Assembly: GCA_015499995.1 (NCBI GenBank)
Contig: JADNRV010000002.1
Coordinates: forward strand, 372,001 to 436,000
DNA: 64,000 nt
Direction of reading: 5' to 3'
From: Flammula alnicola
Lineage: Eukaryota > Basidiomycota > Agaricomycetes > Agaricales > Strophariaceae
Each line of letters opens with the position of its first letter. Positions within the stretch are counted from its first letter, which is position 1. A program made the translations under genes and the position numbers. Positions 34,501-45,326 of this stretch are shown piece by piece. The notes under the pieces were generated by a model. It had not been told where the DNA came from and made no database searches. It worked only from the letters and a program-made list of their open reading frames with translations.

Positions 34501-35304
34501 AATTGTATAGCATGCTGTGAAATCTGGTAGAAGGAAGGGGTTAGGCAACTACAAAGGCGTGAACACACGGCATGACCTCGAATTCCTGTGTTTCCAGATT
34601 CTCATGGCGTCCGGTAGCTCTAACTCGATCTCTTTGTTAATCGAGGAGAATGAATTTGCACCGTCGATTCCAGCAGAGCGAAAATTTTGAGTAGGTGTGC
34701 TGGAAAAATACCCTGTCAATCAAAGGCAGCGTATTATTTTCAGCTGGCTACACACCGGTAAGAAACGAGCAAGGTTCTGAACGCCCTCGCAGGTTCGTAA
34801 CGCAAGATACGGCCAAGAAATGACTTGGGCGCCCTGGAATGTAATGTTTGTATCAAAGCGGTCGCGGAGTTGGCATTCTGAGGCGCATATATGTCAGTGT
34901 TTTTGCGAATCGGAGTGAATGTCTGTCGAACCTCGCATTGAACAAAGGCACACACCCCCCTTTAGAGTCTCGAACGACTTTTATGTTCTTGATTTGGGTG
35001 TGTTCCAAGAAATGCTCCATGAGCATCCTGGTGAGATCCCCTTGGTCTATATTCGATGGAAGACTTTAAAATTCGTTAGTAGACAGACACATATATAGAC
35101 ACTGTGAACCTACCTTCCAACAAAAACACTAGCGTCATGCGGTAATTTATCTTCTTTCTGTGTGGTGGTGAAGCTAGTTTCCGAGGCATCGTTGAGTTGC
35201 ATAGTTGGAACAGTGTGTACGGGAGTCAACAGAGGAGCAGATGAGGGTAATGTGTCTAAGTGCGCTACTAAAGGGCGAGCGGGGTCGGGCAACTTGAACG
35301 GCAT
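31513..35304 (-). CDS. Large RRM-domain RNA-binding protein
   Basis: Twelve exons encode about 1,072 residues. A first RRM begins at HDASVFVGRLPSNIDQGDLT (about residue 55) and includes KNIKVVRDSKGG and FLGRILRYEPARAF. A middle region (WEIKWEHRDDCVSAL, TLRRVPHLTVTWAHQP) may hold another degenerate RRM. A third clear RRM has TTLFVGGLEMFGPGAW, LESVKVVRP, and CAAFAFVKFNNAEAPARAV. The C-terminal 300 residues are Pro/Gln/Tyr-rich (YPPQPW-like) and low complexity. In exon 2 a run of six Cs on the plus strand (34955-34960) needs a seventh to keep the frame (KGGVCAFVQCE). The 49-nt intron 33445-33493 and the 41-nt intron near 34713-34753 are short but consistent in phase. Family architecture suggests mRNA regulation; no orthologue is named. 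Confidence 0.83.
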
Positions 35305-36950
35305 GGTAGATAGTGACCGATAGAAAATATGTCCAGGTTAAGGGGAAAGAGAGGAATATACCGTCATTGGATGTTACAAATGGAGCTGATGAAATAATCG
35401 GTAGAAATAAGCAAAACATCGACTAATCGAAATAATAGAGAGCGCACCTTGTTCTTTGTCACATCATTTAATCAATCAACCAGACAGAATGTCCAAGAGA
35501 CGCGCTGATAGAATATTCGCGCCCCTTCAGCCACGTTTCGCGACCCCCGACGCAAACCGAAAAGACGTGCTCATGAGCATTAGAGGGGCAAAAGTATCGA
35601 CGATCGAATCAACACTGCCTGATCCAGTCCGTCTCCTGCTTAGCTTGCTGTCATGTCACTTGCTCCTCATGGTACCTGGTCCCACTATATGTTCATCCCA
35701 ACATTACCATGGAGCCTCAAAGCACGGAGAAAAGCATAAATAGCACCAAGAATGCGGCTCTGGCAAGACTACAAACTACAAGGTGAACCAAAAGACAATT
35801 CGTTCGATATCATCAGAGTAATATAATTTGGCGATCGCCTTCTGTCATCGAGAAATGGTTGGCTTCTCATCAATTTCCCAGCCATCAGAAGCGAAGACTT
35901 TACAGAGCCATTGGGGTTGGAGCCAGAAGTAATACCAGGGCAAATCTAAATTGCTATCCGGAAGGAAGCGTCCACCCCGCCAGCGATGGTGAGGTCTCCT
36001 TTATAAGGCAATCGGCGTCCGTATTAAGCGCACTGTAGGTGGCGGAAAATTGAGCCCTTCCCCGAGGACATACTTCCAGTGATTGGCACTTATGGAGAAC
36101 CGGTTCCGACAGAAATCTTGCCCAGGACGACAAGGGAAAGAACCAACCTGGCCCATGGTATGTCCCGCCGAGGACGCCATCCACAGCAGATATGTTGACA
36201 GAATAGGCGACAGAGAGACCAATACGACTCGTTTTAGGCTCGCCATCGTCCAGTGGATTTGTGGATGTGTGTGAAGATCCAAAGCACGCACAGCAAGCCG
36301 ATACTTATACTGAGGACGAGCACACGCTATGGAAGTGATATGGTCCATTCTGATGAGTAGGCGATAGTCAGGTATTGTCACGATAATGGCCAGTAACGCT
36401 GAATATATCGCTGCACATAGATTGTCGATCGAAATCATTGACACAGTGCCGCGGAGTCCTTTTCGAGTCGGAGCCGACGTCTCAACGTCCAACGGAATCA
36501 AGACCGCTGCACTGACTTTCCAAACACGAAAGTTGTAAGCAGACCAAGAGACGAGTTAATTAGAAAGAGAGCCACACAAAGGCACTCGATTGGATAAAGA
36601 TTTAGAGACAGGTCATCAGTAAATCGTGGAAAAGTTGGTATGAGGTTGTGACGGTGGTGAAGTCGTGACAAGATGATACGAAGTTGCAACCCATTACATC
36701 GAGGTGTAGTCCATTCGTCTAGTCGACACCAATTTATATTCGTTCGTAATTCTGACCAGAGATTAGAACCCAAGATACCGGGGTCATCAGCATGGTATTT
36801 ACCTGAGACTATGGTCGTCATTAGTATTTGAGGTTCACACCAATTCATCAAGAGTTCAGCTCGTGAGCTTGAGGTGTCAGCAGACGTCATTCCGGCAGAA
36901 TGTATATATCAACAGTATAATTGTTAGCTACACTATATCTGAGTTTAACA
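35305..36950. other. Intergenic region with unassigned ORFs, left flank of transposase
   Basis: 1.6 kb between the RRM gene start and the 3' end of the transposase. Minus-strand frames at 36001-36501 and 36498-36890 each run over 130 codons and include hydrophobic stretches (IECLCVALFLINSSLGLLTT, VVLVSLSPILSTYLLWMA). They could be pieces of a decayed membrane protein, but I cannot join them convincingly. The left terminus of the transposable element should lie here; I could not find an inverted repeat by eye. Confidence 0.35.
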
Positions 36951-39900
36951 TCAAGGTGCATCATATCCCACATCGCCATCACTCAGATCACCGTCTCCAT
37001 CGTCGCTGTCCTCCTCGTCTTCCTCCTCGTCTGCTGAATCACGCAAGCTGTCTTCATCACTGAGGGAGGTGGCTTCATCGTCCGATACATACTCCAGGCT
37101 ACTGGGTGTCGGAATCATACGCAATCCATCCACATGGCCAACTCCGGCACCAGAGTAGCGCATGTACATATCACGGTCCACGAAGCTGGTAGGCAAGAAT
37201 AAGTCAGTGCGCATAAGCACCATAGAAGTAGACACTCACATTCCGACATAGTAGGAAGCCCAGTCATCTAGCGACTTGTCCGGACGTGCTTCGCTTGGGT
37301 GATTAGTGCGCAGTAGTGACACTGTCTTCCCATCGATGAAGGCCGGCATAAGGTGACAGCCTCGAATCACCATCGACGGATCCAAGAAACCGAAGGCGTC
37401 TTCATCGTCGTCAGGTACAAAGCCTACCTTTGGAAGCTGTCCATACTTTCTGCCGTACCGATGACCCTCAACAACTCCAAGCCACCGAACCCACAGAAAC
37501 TCCATGACTTGCGGACGTGGGCTGACAGATTCAGCTCCGAAATGCTGCACGTCTGCATGGAATACACCGAGAACAGCCGCATACCAGTAGGGGTGGGCAC
37601 CAGGCGTTGCCTCGGGGGATTTACACATCACGAAAGGGTGCGTTCGAGGGTTTATGGTGTCGTAGTCACGGCGTACATCATAGGTGGTGTAATTTATCCG
37701 AGCAGTCTGGACACGGTAGAGCCTATTATTGACGATCCGAATCGAGTTTCTCTCATCCGCTGTGAATTCGCCGTGGGTGTCGCCGTCGAATTCTCGCTGT
37801 TGAAGTCGGCCTAGTAGATGATCTTGGAGTTTGGGAATGAATTTCTGGTGGAAAATGGTAAGCTCCGTAACCCAGTTGCAATGAAAGAGCCTTACCTTCT
37901 TTGCTGGATCAGTGGGTTGCGAAGTGGCAAACGAGAATAGGTTGACCGGAGAGTTCTTGGACTTGGAAATGATGTGATGGGCCTCCAATTTCTCTTGGAG
38001 AGCGGCGTCTCGCATCTCCTGGACTGCAGGATCGTGTAAGGCGCGCTTACGATTGTACTTTTCACCAATCTGCTTCATCGAATCCTTTTTATTAGTCAGT
38101 CCATATAGCGCCTTGAGCATCCGGTGAGCGAGTTCACTCTATTAAGTCGTTAGTCTCCTGCGCTATGCATGGGAATCACAGAGATCGGAGAAACATACCA
38201 GCTGGGTCGAATATGAATCCGTAGTGCCAAAGAGACGAATGTGTCGTACATAGTCACCCAGGAAGTGGAACTTGACGGTAAAGATGTTAAGGGTTCTTGG
38301 CTTTCGAGAACCTCCCATCGACCGCGAGCTTGATGAGTTGGCAGGTGGTTGAATAGGAGCCTCAGGAGGCGACACCGACTCTGCGGTTCCAATCGAGGTC
38401 TCCACTCCAACCGCTGGATTCGGCCCCACTGTCGGAAGAGGTACTGAGTGACTGGGTGGTTGGGAGGTGGGATGAGGAATAGGGTTGCTGGCTGCAGGCA
38501 CGTCGCCTTCATTTGTACTGCGTGCTGCGTTAATAGGGCATGGTTGTGCAAGCCTCGCCTGTTCACGAAGCTGCCGTTGTCTTCGAGCATTTGCCTCACG
38601 TGGTAGCTCTACAGTGGCAAATTCGGGGCAGCTGAGGTCGCGAAACTGGCGCATAAGCTTCCCGAAGTCTGTCGTCAGGCGTTCCAAGAGCTCGAGTGTC
38701 CCATCGGTGTGCATACGTAGCTTTGCCAAGGCGTGCCACTCCGCTGTATGATAAAGAAGTTTCATGAGACGTGTATTGTGTGGTTCTTCAAGAAGGCCTT
38801 CGAAAGCAGGAAGCGAGCACTTTTAAAGACATTAGACATTTGGGAAGATGGATTAGGGAAACAGGTGCGTACCTGGAGTAGATCCTCAAAGTCGCGCGCA
38901 GCAAGCTTCTTCATTTCGGACGGGTTTCCACAGAAATCACGGATGGTACCTCGACCAAACGTAGAAATAGCGCGATATCTACATTATATTCAGCAACCAG
39001 GCTGCAGAAACAGGTGTCATATGCCTACCGTTTATCAAGATCGATGACAGCTTGGTCACCTGGTGCAGCGGCATGCAGAATACGAATCAAATGGGTGAAC
39101 AAAGTCTTCCATACGCCAAGCTCAAATTCGTGGAGCAGGTCAACAGCGAGCATATCTGATGGGTTGAACGTTGGAATTCGCTCCGCAAATGCATTCTAAA
39201 CATTTCATTAGCACTGAAGCCATTTGGAATTTGGGGAAAGTCACCATTGTCGGCACACCCGAGAAGTCCTTGAGGAGGTCTTGAACATTCTTTCCTCCTA
39301 TGGGGCGACCAAGTGAATAGATTGCCTTCCGAGCAGCCTTGACTTTGTCGGCAAAGAAAGTCCTGAATCCTTGGACGCGGATTGCAATGTCTTGTGGGAG
39401 GCCAAGCCTATCCAAAAGCGACCGAGGAACGAGGCACCGTGGGCAGGGACAGAGACCTTTGTCCCGAATTGTTGCCAGTAGTGCCCTGGGGTTAACAAGC
39501 ATCAGTAAGATAAACACGTGTTGAACAACGGATACACACTTCTCTGGATAATCCGCAGAATATGTGAATAAACGAGGATAAACTCTACGCTGGATACCGT
39601 CGATGCAAGTTACCACTATCCCAAACTTGTATGCGTGAATGAAATCGTCGTCGAGGAGGTGTCGCCAAACAGCTTGCATCAGTTCACGTCGACAGTGGGT
39701 GAGAATGTCACTCTTCTGGGTCCGCCACTTTGCATGGCAGTTGGAGGCGAATTCAGAAAAGCTCTCGGGAAGCTACATGGTGGCTGGAATGAGCAACGGA
39801 TTCACAACGAAAGTGCTTAAACTTACTGTGGGTATGTAGGCCAAGTGGTGCATCGCACCCGAGTTTGGAAGGGCTCGAAAGTACTTAGAGAGGTTCCCCA

Positions 39901-41295
39901 GCATGAGATAGATAGGCCACGCCTTTGCATTCCCAAAGCTTGCCAAATGTGTAGCATCCGAAGCGAACATGACCGCCGCAATGACCTTTTCGAGTTTGCA
40001 GTGAGGGTTGTCTGGTGGTGGTGGTGAATGACGCTGGACATTTTCATGCTCCTTGAGAAAGGCATCGGATGAGTAGATTTCACTGTAAACACGCTCCTCC
40101 TCATTTGTGATAGGTGACTTGCGGAGAATCCGAAAAGGTGAGAAGTGGTAGTGGAACGCGAGTGGGTCATTGAATGCTTCGATGATGACGTCCGTGATCT
40201 TGCGACAAAGAAGGCCAGGAACGTGGAAAACTGATGGTCTAATGTTCTTGTCACCTGAGGGAACAGTGATGTCGATGGTGGCCTCAGCGAATTGACTTCG
40301 GAGCTTGGACTCCGCGATCGACCTGTCCAGACGACGATTTTCACGATTTGCCTTGAATCCTTGCAGTTCCTCTGGCCGGAAGTCGGGGTCAAGAATAACG
40401 TTGTGGACAAGGTCGTCTACTTCCCGTTCGGACTTTTGGACATTGCCATTATTTGCCCACCCCATAAGTAGCTGGACAGTTCGGCTCAGGAAGGGCGTAA
40501 ATGGGTTGTGTAATGTCTCAGCCTGTGCGTCATCATGTTCAGTGGACATAGAGTCGTCTTCGGTGGGTACAGGCAAAGAAGGTGGTTCGGGATTGGCAAG
40601 GTCTTCGAGGGTTAAGAATGAATCAGGTTCAACGGTTGGACGCCGCGGATAATCACGCCAGAGTCCAAACACGTTAGCAGCCGTAACTACCCTATCGCGG
40701 ACGACTAATAGCACGCGCGGGAGTCGACTCGGCTCTGGTTGGGGCACAGTTGACAGTGAAGGGGCAGATACGTCAGGAATATGATCACGGAACCGGTTTG
40801 GTACGCGGTACTGCCGTCGTGGTCGTCCTGAGGCAGTGAGCAGTGGTGCAAAATTGATGGGGTTGGGATGAGCAGTCGGTGCAGCATCAATTTCTGACAG
40901 TCCATCGACATGAGCTTCGCTCTCCGGATGTCCCAGTGTGTCGTGAGGAAGATCAACGTCCATAGGCGCTGGAGCATCCGCAGATGGACAAGGCCCTCTG
41001 TGGACAGTGGAGGGTGCTGGCCCAGTCTGGTTCATTACATGCTCTCTCTGTGACGAAGCAGGTTAGATGTGTGAATCTTAGTACACTATATGGGGCTGCT
41101 TACCTGTAGCTGTTGGGCACGTCTTGCTTGTTTTGCGGGAGCCTCCTTGGAGCCAGATGCTTGACTCTTCTGAAAGCGGACCTTCTGCAGTGCCTGGCGT
41201 TGACTACGAACATATTTGCAGGTCTTCTTGTGGCGATCAAGAGATGTTGGCGTGGTATATTGGTCAGGGCAGCCGTCAACACAAGTGAAGACCAT
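36951..41295 (-). CDS. Plavaka-type transposase, intact
   Basis: DNA transposase of the Plavaka group, abundant in Agaricomycetes. Ten exons (41104-41295, 39827-41047, 39540-39772, 39245-39485, 39029-39195, 38873-38978, 38199-38819, 37896-38138, 37240-37844, 36951-37185) join without a stop to give 1,287 residues. The N-terminus has a Cys-rich finger (CVDGCPDQYTTPTSLDRHKKTC). Group-typical motifs: YKFGIVVTCIDGIQRRVYPR, LFTYSADYPEK, LLATIRDKGLCPCPRC, DMLAVDLLHEFELGVWKTLF, GRGTIRDF. The C-terminus is strongly acidic (EEEDEEDSDDGDGD). The many intact introns and open frame suggest a recent insertion. Group name rests on remembered family features; exon structure on phase and splice signals. Confidence 0.85.
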
Positions 41296-42153
41296 GGCAA
41301 GGAGCGCGAGGAGAAAGAAGGTCAACCAGAGGATCCAATGCCTTCGATTTCGAGTATCTGGTGTACAGGCCATGGTGGGGCACTTCAACGGGGTGCGCTG
41401 TGAGGAAACAATTATATGTGTCGGACAGCTTTCATCGCGAAGATCGGAACGCGCGGGTTCGCCCTCATCATCTGGATACAGGAGTGAGTTCTAGCGGGGA
41501 AAAAGAAAAAAAAAAACTGAAATACCGCTGTACTGGTTAAGGGACAGATGGGTTGGAAATTACAGTAAGGGTTTGTGTTTCGATGGACAAGACGGTGATC
41601 GAGTGGATTTGAAGCAAAGTTGCATGCGGTGAGAGGAATGCAACCGGGCAACCAGCTTATGTAATACAAGTTCCCAGGGTTGACTTTCAACAAGTCAACC
41701 TGTTTGGTTTGACTTCTTCTTCTCAAACGTCCACTGTCGTCTGCATCTCGCGCAATGCAACTCCCTCTCAACTCATGCAAGTGCATATTCTTGCCATCTT
41801 CAACTATTAGTGGATTCTGGGATACTTTGTATGCTATCATACCATCTAATGTGTTGAGATGCGCCACAGCTAACTTTACCAGATGCCGATGCCCTGCTCA
41901 AATGACGAGTGCGACAACCGGCTCTTGACCATATTTACTCTAGTTGGGTCCTATCAGCTCAGGAGACAGCAATGGACAAACCCGGAGAGCCCTGTGGTAC
42001 CCGCTCAACGAAAATTTTCTCTTTGCAGGCCTGGATATATCCCTGTACTATCCCGTTTTTATCTCTTGATGTTTGGTTTCTGACGGGCTATAAGAGCCTG
42101 CCCTCGTTTTCTAGACCGCCAGTTTTTTGTTCCAATCCCCATCCTTCAACATA
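41296..42153. promoter_or_regulatory. Divergent promoter region of transposase and DUF6698-like gene
   Basis: 858 bp between the two start codons. A TATA-like GGCTATAAGAG sits at about 42087-42097, near 60 bp upstream of the DUF6698-like ATG. An A-rich run lies at 41505-41516. Open frames here overlap the spacer without recognisable motifs. Confidence 0.5.
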
Positions 42154-43717
42154 ATGTCTTCCCGCACATCAAGTCCGTCGCCCGATGAAGCAGACACCAC
42201 GACATTCAAACTCTCTGGTATGAAACGTCAGATTGCCGCGCTCCAGGATGAGCTTACTGCCACCAAAGCTGCGAAGTCTCAACGCAAAACGTATGTCGTT
42301 TTGATTCACCTTATTCCCTTTTCTGACGTTCTTGCACAGCACAACTGTGACTGTGGGCCGGGGCATTCCCAAGCTCGTATCCATGTTCGATTCTGTCGAG
42401 CAGCTAATCGCAGAGTCTGACCGTCGCCTCACTGCTGAAGATGACGAGATCGATGGGGTTGATACTCGTTCGCAGCATGCGTAAGTTGCTACATTGTCAT
42501 ATTACCCTCAGACATCTTATTCTGTCATCAGGCGTGATCGAACATACAAGTCCTATGAGCTTATGATCACTCTCATCCCCAAACTCGACAAGATTTTAAT
42601 CGATGATGACCAGGATAAGATTGCTTGCTTTATAAACCAGGTATTTGTTATATTGTGATTTTCATCGTCTTCTGTTGCAAGTAACTGTTTCAAGCTCCAG
42701 AAAGGTGCTTCGGAGGCACGAGGAGATGACATCCGACGCATCAAAGAGGAACTGGCTGTGTGGCTGAACGAAATGTATGCGCCAACTCCACCGTTCTCAC
42801 CCAAGGATCGGGCAGGACGCGGCTTGAGGAACGACTATACAGGGATGTTGTTGTGTCCAACCCATATGAACTGGGATGATCTCAAGTACGTCGTTACCCT
42901 AACTATAATATACTCATCAATCATCTTTGATTTCAGCATTCGAGCAAACATTCGGAATGGTGACGAAGGATACACCATCACTACTGATATCTTCCTCAAT
43001 TGTCTCTACCCACAGCTCTCTGCCGCTGTCCCAGGTATTGAGAGAGATTTTGATCAAGGGTTCCTTCGGAGTCTTCTTCTTGTCAAGGTATGTCAATACT
43101 GGTCATTTCTATTGGTGGTTGCTCATCCACGCCATATTGACTAGGCTTACTGTGCCATCTTCACATCGCCAACCTCCGCTGACAACTTCGAAGCTGAAGA
43201 AACTGCCGACGGACCCGTCCGAAAGAAACAGAAAGCAACTCGCAAGATGAAGGCAACAAAAAATAATGTTGCAACCCTTCTTCGCATGGAAGGAAAAGTG
43301 ACACCTCGGTCCATTGCCTATGTCGCCACGCTTGTATGTCCATCACTATTCACACCTACCATGTACTAATGTTATCTCGTAGCTTATCTTCAACCTCACT
43401 GATGCAGAGCAGTGGCCGGCTGATGCAATTTACAACGGGTTTGATTTCCAAACCTTTTACAATGTAATCGTTGACTACTTCGATGATGCGACCGATGCTA
43501 TCTCCCGCCGGAACAACAGGGAGCTGCTTGCATGGTGGAACAAGTGAGTTAAAAATAGTGTGGCATTTGACGAGCAGTTACTGACATGTTTCTCAGACAA
43601 GTTTTCCCGCAACATGCTTCCTCCACAGCCAACGACGATTTGGTCTGGAAGAGTGTCGTTGCGAAGCGCGCTGCTCGTGCTAGGGCTCGCGCCAGCGGTG
43701 CTGTTGGCACCGCATGA
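42154..43717 (+). CDS. DUF6698-like protein, likely transposon-associated
   Basis: Eight exons (42154-42290, 42340-42480, 42532-42640, 42695-42885, 42937-43087, 43145-43333, 43383-43543, 43597-43717) give 399 residues. An N-terminal coiled segment (MKRQIAALQDELTATKAAKS) is followed by LVSMFDSVEQLIAESDRRL, YELMITLIPKLDKIL, CPTHMNWDDLNIRANIRNGD, GFLRSLLLVKAYCAIFTSPTSA, SIAYVATLLIFNLTDAEQW, DFQTFYNVIVDYFDD and a basic Arg/Ala-rich end. I recognise this as the DUF6698-type family found in high copy number in mushroom genomes. No catalytic motif is visible. It is divergent from and close to the transposase, which suggests, but does not prove, that it belongs to the same element. Confidence 0.78.
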
Positions 43718-44422
43718 TTATAGATCAATTTGACGACTATACCACTATCATCCCCAGCTCCTCTCGTATTGTAGTATCAATCTAATATTCATTTCATATC
43801 ATTGCTTCCATCATATGATGGGAAAAGTTACAGTTAGCAAGTCAGAGGTAGCATGTCGTGTCTTTGTGAGAACACAGAATCAGGCTCTGTATTTCTGATA
43901 TGGCTTGATCTACTCCCTGTAATTTGATGAGGGAATGATCACTTGGCCTACCTATGGTAGTATATGCTCCAGCTGTGCAATCATGATTGTAGAAGATCAT
44001 GTAGTTGTAATGGGGATCCAACAATGCAAAGGTCGCTCATGAAGACAACAGATGGTGACTAAAAATCAATATGCACCCAGGGTGTCGTCGGTCATCATCA
44101 TGGTATCAGATGATGACAATTATAAAAATCCTCCTGGCCATATATAGACTATATATCCCCTGTTGTAATGTTATAGCGGGTTATACCAGTGGCAGCACAT
44201 TGTACCGATTTCGTTCACTATATAATCCATGGCCACATTTTCCCGAATTCTCTGATGCCGTGGACAAACTTAAGTTGCGAGTATAATGTCACATCCATGT
44301 CACGTCACTCCCTCCCAAAAATCTAAACCCAGGGTCAGAGCAAGAATGTAATTTATCTTCCTTCTCTTCTCTCGAGCCATTTCTGCCCATTCTTTCGGCC
44401 ATCTCGCTGAAACCCTCAAAAA
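43718..44422. other. Intergenic region, right flank of the mobile element
   Basis: AT-rich spacer with CATATATAGACTATATATCC and similar sequence near 44140-44160. The RPB6 promoter lies at the right end. No gene; a right transposon terminus might lie here but was not found. Confidence 0.4.
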
Positions 44423-45118
44423 ATGTCTGATGATGGATACGGTGGAGGCCATGACGGCGCAGATGACTACGACTACGAGACAGGTCCAGGGCGAGTCTTT
44501 ACATTCCCTGTGGCCCTTGGTTTCTTTGGTACTGAACGTCTTTTTAGGTTTAACGATGGCGCATTTGTGTGTTTCTTCTCCCTGCGGTAGCTGTGTGTAT
44601 ATGCTTAGCATGTGCTCGTTGGTATCAGGATGACAACTATGATCTTCTCGCAAATGACGTGCAAGATGGCGAGGCCCGTCCAGAGGAAACGGGCGAAGAT
44701 GGGATGCCGACTGAGGAGGTGACACATGGAGGTTTAAATGGAGCCGATGGTGATCAAGAAATGGCCAACGGCGAAGATACTACTGCAGGCGCAGGGATCA
44801 CCGGCGAACGACAACCCAACAAAGTGCGTGTAACGACACCTTACCTGACCAAGTACGAAAGGGCACGAATATTGGGAACAAGGGCTCTACAAATTAGGCA
44901 TGTCTTCGGATTATGTTCAAATTGGCATGCCGTCTAATGTTGTAAATAATTTGCATAGTATGAATGCCCCAGTTCTCGTGCCACTAGACGGCGAAACAGA
45001 TGCTCTACAAATCGCAATCAAGGAGCTTTCGCAACGAAAAATTCCACTCATCATCCGACGGTATCTCCCTGACGGTAGCTTCGAAGACTGGAGTGTTTCC
45101 GAACTCATTACGGATTAA
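44423..45118 (+). CDS. RPB6: RNA polymerase I/II/III shared subunit RPB6 (RPABC2)
   Basis: Shared small subunit that stabilises the clamp of all three nuclear RNA polymerases. Four exons (44423-44490, 44548-44566, 44629-44897, 44959-45118) give 171 residues. The acidic N-terminus ([20 protein letters not shown]) leads to the universally conserved core [20 protein letters not shown], then [20 protein letters not shown], and ends [20 protein letters not shown]. Exon 2 is only 19 nt. Introns 1 and 3 begin with GC (GG|GCGAGT and AG|GCATGT); no GT donor in the needed phase is available in either place. The conserved core crosses intron 3 exactly, so this junction is well supported. Confidence 0.93.
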
Positions 45119-45326
45119 ATACTTCATATTTCCTGCTTTTTTGATATATGTATTGCCCGATCCCTTCTAATTCACGCATTATTGCTAAGTAACCTTCGCA
45201 TATGCAAGGTGTACAAATGATATTGATATAATATGGAACAAAAAGAAAGCGACGCTAAGGTATAATTTACAACGTTTAAAGGACAGTGAAGTAGGCTGGT
45301 ATATTGACAAGCACCAGGAGAAATTC
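45119..45326. other. Convergent 3' flanks of RPB6 and the sirtuin gene
   Basis: AT-rich 208-bp spacer, no gene. Confidence 0.5.

Larger units (their letters stand above)
36951..43717. mobile_element. Plavaka-type DNA transposon, boundaries not determined
   Basis: The span covers the transposase and the divergent DUF6698-like gene, which may be a second element-encoded gene. No terminal inverted repeats or target-site duplication were identified by eye between about 35.4 and 44.3 kb, so the true element could be smaller (transposase only) or larger. Confidence 0.5.

Noticed and set aside
36931..41090. CACTATAT sequences at 36931 and about 41084 as CACTA-type transposon ends.
   Set aside because: Both are in the same orientation, and the second lies in the transposase's first intron, so they cannot be an inverted terminal pair.
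41412..41867. 151-codon minus-strand frame between the transposase and the DUF6698-like gene.
   Set aside because: No motif, includes a poly-Phe run from an A-rich tract, and lies in the divergent promoter spacer.
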